Below, one piece after another: positions 60,411 through 64,000 of a stretch of 64,000 nucleotides of DNA. Position numbers and translations under genes: made by a program. This DNA comes from Phoronis australis (lineage: Eukaryota > Phoronida > Phoronidae): positions 153,640-217,639 of the forward strand of contig NMRA01000183.1 in assembly GCA_002633005.1 (NCBI GenBank). The letters are read 5' to 3'. Each line of letters opens with the position of its first letter. Position 1 is the first letter of the stretch. The notes beneath the pieces are model-generated. The model was not told the origin of the DNA, ran no database searches, and saw nothing but the letters and a program-made list of their open reading frames with translations.

Positions 60411-61842
60411 CTTCATATTGTGGTCTTGTTGTGATCTTTACCCTTGAACACTTTTATTCCGCTTGAAATAGTTTTACCATTCCTGTTTATTTTCGATGTG
60501 TAAGTCATTAGAAAACAGTTAACATCTTTAAATAAATTCACTATCAATATTTGTGTTTCGCCTACTCTTCTTCAAATGTCAGATGGGCGTTCTTCACTCC
60601 ACCTGATTCATGTATCAGTTAGCCTAAGTTGTTGATACCAGGTGAAATGAACACATTTGAAAGCGCATTTCTGATGAGTGTATACACAATCGCTCTAATG
60701 TGTAAAGTTGACTTTCAAACGATGGTTTTTAAATGATTACTTTGATTTCAAAATCTATTTAAATTATTCTGTTGGGGATTGAGTATCTGCAAAAATGCTT
60801 TGGCGAACGTAGACAAGGTCTGTCTGTGTAAGAGCCGATCTATTATTTGCGAGCCATGGCTGTGTAACGTTCATTCAGACTTTTTTCCAGTTGTAACAAG
60901 AAAGCCACCCCTAGTCGTTGTGCCCTACCGATGAATTTATCACTAATATACAGGAATAAGTTCGTATTACTGTCAAGTCTTTTGAAAGAAATGTTTTAAC
61001 CTGTGTAATTTCCTTTGTGCATCTGACTTATCTCTTCACTTTTCCGTTGGGATTATTTCACAATTTACGCTTCTCTGCTTTATTCCGTTTGACGACTGGT
61101 GGTCGCCCTCCTCTTTGGGTTGTTTTCTCTGGCCTAGCCGGTTCATTTACTATAAAACATTCCCGAACAAATGTCCCGCTGTGGCAGTGTGTACTTTCAC
61201 ACTCGCAGATGTCAACAGGAATCGAGTATCGTTTATGACATTCTTTTAGCTGGATTTATTTGACAGACACGTGTTTGTGTATTCTGCTAAGAGATTTTTT
61301 TGTACATGTGCAATGTTTTTACAAAAACACTCGGAGTTTTAATCCAGTAAGTCAATGGTCCCCGAAGATTTTGTTAAAATTTGAAAAAATATTAAACAAT
61401 GGTTGTATTAATGCCGGTGTGTTATTGATTTTAATAATCGAAATACACTATATTTTCCCTGCTCATCTCAATATTTTGCTTGTTAGTATCCAAATTACGT
61501 GTGAAAAAATATTTAACCTGGTGAATTTTTCAAAATCTTTTAGCTATGAGAGCTTATCCAGAGTTGCGAAAACGTTTAATTCACATAAATACTATTGTTT
61601 TTATCCAAATGGTGTGTTGTGGAGTTTGTTATGAAATACTAAATTTTCCATTCGTTTCTTGCAGTTCAGTCTAATTGTTATAACTTCCTGATCCTTACTC
61701 TAAATCCCTCACCCAAACACATGTGCTCGCGTTTGCGAATGAAGTATAATGTATTTATTTGTGAAGTAAATCACGCAATTACCCAAGTAGGCGTGGTTAC
61801 GGTCACTCACAGATGATAATAGCGTAATGGAGGCGTGGTCTT
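60411..61842. other. ZNG1-FoxD intergenic region
   Basis: About 1.4 kb between the ZNG1 polyadenylation signal and the FoxD promoter. It is AT-rich with no recognisable coding homology; the reading frames at 61017 and 61260 look like chance. Part of it is presumably proximal FoxD regulatory DNA (inference). Confidence 0.4.
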
Positions 61843-61930
61843 TATCTCTATTGGTTGCTTGTGAAGAGGAAGAGGAAACCTTGGTGCTCTAAGTATTTAT
61901 GAACGCAGTGTGGGTGGCCAGTTACTCAAG
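61843..61930 (+). promoter_or_regulatory. Putative FoxD core promoter
   Basis: An inverted CCAAT box (ATTGG at 61850) and a TATA-like GTATTTAT (61893-61900) lie 110-160 bases before the FoxD ATG, which would put transcription start near 61925-61930 and give a short 5' UTR. The flanking 61.7-62.0 kb is noticeably less AT-rich than the DNA just upstream. Inferred from motifs only. Confidence 0.4.
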
Positions 61931-62012
61931 TATCTGCTAACGAAGTTAGAGCTGTTTTGTGCGATCTCCGTCCTTTGCCAGGGACTCGTATTTTTGCCTT
62001 ATAGCTGAGGCG

Positions 62013-63158
62013 ATGCGTTTTGACATGTTGTCCTCTCACTTGGTCTCCGAGCAGATTCCCGCGCCGGAGGGTCTCGCTGCGGACAGCAGCCGACACCTAC
62101 CTGCTAGCCCTGAGAGAGCCGAGCCCCTACCCAGCCCAACTGAACATGACGCCAAAGAGAAGTGCATGAAGATATCGACAATGGACCGAACAAACAGTCC
62201 AGCGTCCTCTGTTGACGGCGATATTAATCTTGAGGATGGTGAAGAGGATGCACCACTGAGCCCCGTATCGTCTAATTCCGGAAAAGGTAACTTGGTGAAG
62301 CCGCCGTATTCCTATATTGCGCTAATAACCATGTCGATTTTACAATCGCCGAGGAAAAGACTGACTTTAAGTGGTATATGCGAGTTCATCATGAACCGAT
62401 TTCCCTACTACAGGGAGAAATTCCCTGCATGGCAGAACAGTATTCGCCATAACTTGTCCTTGAATGACTGCTTCATCAAAATACCTCGAGAACCAGGGAA
62501 CCCCGGTAAAGGCAATTATTGGACCCTAGACCCTGCCTCAGAGGATATGTTCGACAATGGCAGCTTCTTACGCCGTAGGAAGCGCTTCAAGCGTCAGGGA
62601 CTGGAGATGATGCACCAACAAGCTGCGTTTATGGGCGCCGCGGACCCGTACCATCACGGATTTTTATTTCACCAACATCACACCCAACACCCAGCTCTGG
62701 GTTTACACTCATTCCACCCTTACATGTCGCCTTTGCCGCCACCAATACCACTGCCGTTACCAACAAACGCTGATCTCAGTAGATTACACTTGAGCTACGG
62801 AGTACACTCAGCGGCGGCGGCGGCCGCGTCGCTGTCTGTGCCGGCACCGCTACCAACCAGCGTCACATCAGTTGCCAGCTCTTCGTCGTTACGAGGTGGG
62901 TTTACTATTGACAGTATTATGGGAAAGGACTGTAGTAAAAGTACCTCATCTTCACCAACATCATTCCGACCCGTGACTGCGTCATTGGCGTCGACGCCGA
63001 CAGCGACAGTTTCATCAACTCTTATGAAGCCTCTGGAGACACTAATCAGGCCTGGTAACAGTGCTTTCACAGCTCCGTTGCCTCTGCAACTACCATTGAT
63101 AGACAGTGAAAAATATAGACATTACATGCAATCTTGTCTATCGTTATACCATCGATAA
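62013..63158 (+). CDS. FOXD: FoxD-class forkhead transcription factor, single exon
   Basis: Complete intronless gene, 381 residues. From the chosen start: a Ser/Pro-rich acidic N-terminus ([17 protein letters not shown] near 68-84); forkhead/winged-helix domain at about 95-194, beginning [13 protein letters not shown], with recognition helix [13 protein letters not shown] and wing sequence [13 protein letters not shown] then [16 protein letters not shown]; a His/Pro-rich stretch (about 222-252); a six-Ala run (about 267-272); and FTIDSIMG (about 297-304), an eh1-like Groucho/TLE corepressor motif typical of FoxD proteins. The forkhead domain, with SGICEFI and [10 protein letters not shown], is diagnostic of class D. 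FoxD factors are nuclear DNA-binding regulators, often repressors, of mesoderm and neural patterning. The start is the ATG at 62013 (CGATGC context); an alternative ATG is at 62025. The upstream in-frame codon at 61959 is GTG. Single-exon structure is usual for FoxD. Which vertebrate FoxD paralogue it matches best cannot be decided by eye. Confidence 0.96.
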   Translation: MRFDMLSSHLVSEQIPAPEGLAADSSRHLPASPERAEPLPSPTEHDAKEKCMKISTMDRTNSPASSVDGDINLEDGEEDAPLSPVSSNSGKGNLVKPPYSYIALITMSILQSPRKRLTLSGICEFIMNRFPYYREKFPAWQNSIRHNLSLNDCFIKIPREPGNPGKGNYWTLDPASEDMFDNGSFLRRRKRFKRQGLEMMHQQAAFMGAADPYHHGFLFHQHHTQHPALGLHSFHPYMSPLPPPIPLPLPTNADLSRLHLSYGVHSAAAAAASLSVPAPLPTSVTSVASSSSLRGGFTIDSIMGKDCSKSTSSSPTSFRPVTASLASTPTATVSSTLMKPLETLIRPGNSAFTAPLPLQLPLIDSEKYRHYMQSCLSLYHR

Positions 63159-64000
63159 TCTGTGAACGGTATGTGTACGAAATTATTGTTACGTTATTTT
63201 ATTTATTGTACAACAACCACGGTTATTGACGATTGTTTGACATGACTTATTTAGTAATCGAAATGCTTACAAAAATTGACAGCAATGCGTTTTGTTTCAC
63301 AAGCCATCTTTGGCCACGAATTTTGCGCATTTGTTTGCATTGGAATTTAGACTAAAGTCAAAATCAACCTATTCAAAGTGCTGAATGCCTTGATTCAAAT
63401 TTCGCTAGGTTTTCGTCTCTGCGATTAAATGGTGTATTTTTGTTCATTTTTACCAGACTGTCTCAATTTCTGTTCCATTTAACAGTACACAGTAACAAAA
63501 GTATGTTGTTAACAATTTTTATGAGAGAGATTAATATTTCTTTTTTAACAGTTGTCTATAATAACTTTGAAATTAACAGAATTAAGTTGACAAATTGCCT
63601 GTGAATCTTAAGGCAACGAAATGTGAAAATATATTTCTTTATTTCATTAACGACCATTGCCAAATTGACTGTTCTAATTAGTGAAATAAATACGTGCGTT
63701 AAGTAGCAACACGTTTAAATTCATGGCGACAAAGCTTTGAATTATGTTTCAGACTAGCCCAAGGCGCCACATTGTTTCAACATTAAGACTACAAAGACTT
63801 TACCAATGATAATACTGACTTATTTTCCTTCATAAAATTATTGTGTTTTGGCTGAAATAGAAAAGACAGTCAAATTGTTATTTGAAAATGCATTTCTGCA
63901 TCAATGTTTGTGCAACTTCTCTCTGCGTTGTAAATGTTAATGAGAATAGTTACTATTGTTTGTTAGGTGACTTGTTTTAAAATAAAAACAAAATCTAATG
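63159..64000 (+). other. FoxD 3' UTR and downstream flank
   Basis: AT-rich sequence after the FoxD stop codon. Candidate polyadenylation signals AATAAA occur at 63685-63690 and 63981-63986. The second is near the window edge. No other gene is visible. Confidence 0.45.
63685..63690 (+). terminator. Candidate FoxD polyadenylation signal (proximal)
   Basis: AATAAA 527 bases after the FoxD stop codon, followed by a GTGCGTT-containing stretch. A distal AATAAA at 63981 is the alternative. Confidence 0.35.

Noticed and set aside
61260-61634. 124-codon frame between ZNG1 and FoxD
   Set aside because: Very AT-rich, low-complexity hydrophobic translation with no domain. Consistent with a chance frame in upstream DNA.
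61959-62012. N-terminal extension of FoxD by 18 residues
   Set aside because: The extension begins at a GTG, not an ATG, and eukaryotic initiation is expected at the first ATG (62013). No supporting conservation is visible.

Overview
This is animal (bilaterian metazoan) genomic DNA. It is AT-rich and intron-rich, with short GT-AG exons scattered through long introns, many degenerate repeats, one 541-base run of N and a single-N join. The protein sequences fit an invertebrate. I favour a deuterostome such as a hemichordate, but that is a weak guess from gene style, not a demonstration. Only two protein-coding genes can be supported, both on the + strand.

Gene 1 fills most of the window. It is the ZNG1/CBWD (CobW-domain, COG0523-family) zinc-transferring GTPase. 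I could reconstruct twelve exons by hand between 2775 and 59623, with every junction in phase and every intron GT-AG. They cover about 305 residues, from just after the N-terminal P-loop region to the stop codon. The exon or exons with the start codon and Walker A/P-loop lie left of the window. The largest intron is 18.8 kb (11571-30413).

Gene 2 is an intact, intronless FoxD-class forkhead gene (62013-63158, 381 residues). Its start codon lies 2.4 kb downstream of the ZNG1 stop codon, in the same orientation. It has a full forkhead domain and a C-terminal eh1-like Groucho-binding motif.

The ZNG1-to-FoxD tandem order matches the human pairing of CBWD/ZNG1 genes with FOXD4-family genes. This suggests an ancient microsyntenic block in which the housekeeping gene's introns may hold FoxD enhancers.

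Layout: 1-2774, upstream or intronic DNA with a 19-bp minisatellite and a motif-bearing repeat; 2775-5867, four clustered exons, one followed by a minisatellite made from its own splice donor; 5868-30413, two long introns with a ~5-kb array of repeats carrying a CTCF-consensus-like motif (12.1-17.1 kb), two putative TIR transposons and several minisatellites; 30414-42179, five exons with introns that include a near-perfect 76-bp-arm hairpin; 42180-59546, two very long introns, relatively poor in recognisable repeats apart from a ~1-kb duplicated block that looks like an assembly artefact; 59547-60410, last exon and 3' UTR; 60411-62012, FoxD upstream region; 62013-64000, FoxD and its 3' UTR.

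No rRNA, functional tRNA or CRISPR array was found. Most of the many short reading frames are chance frames in AT-rich or repetitive DNA.
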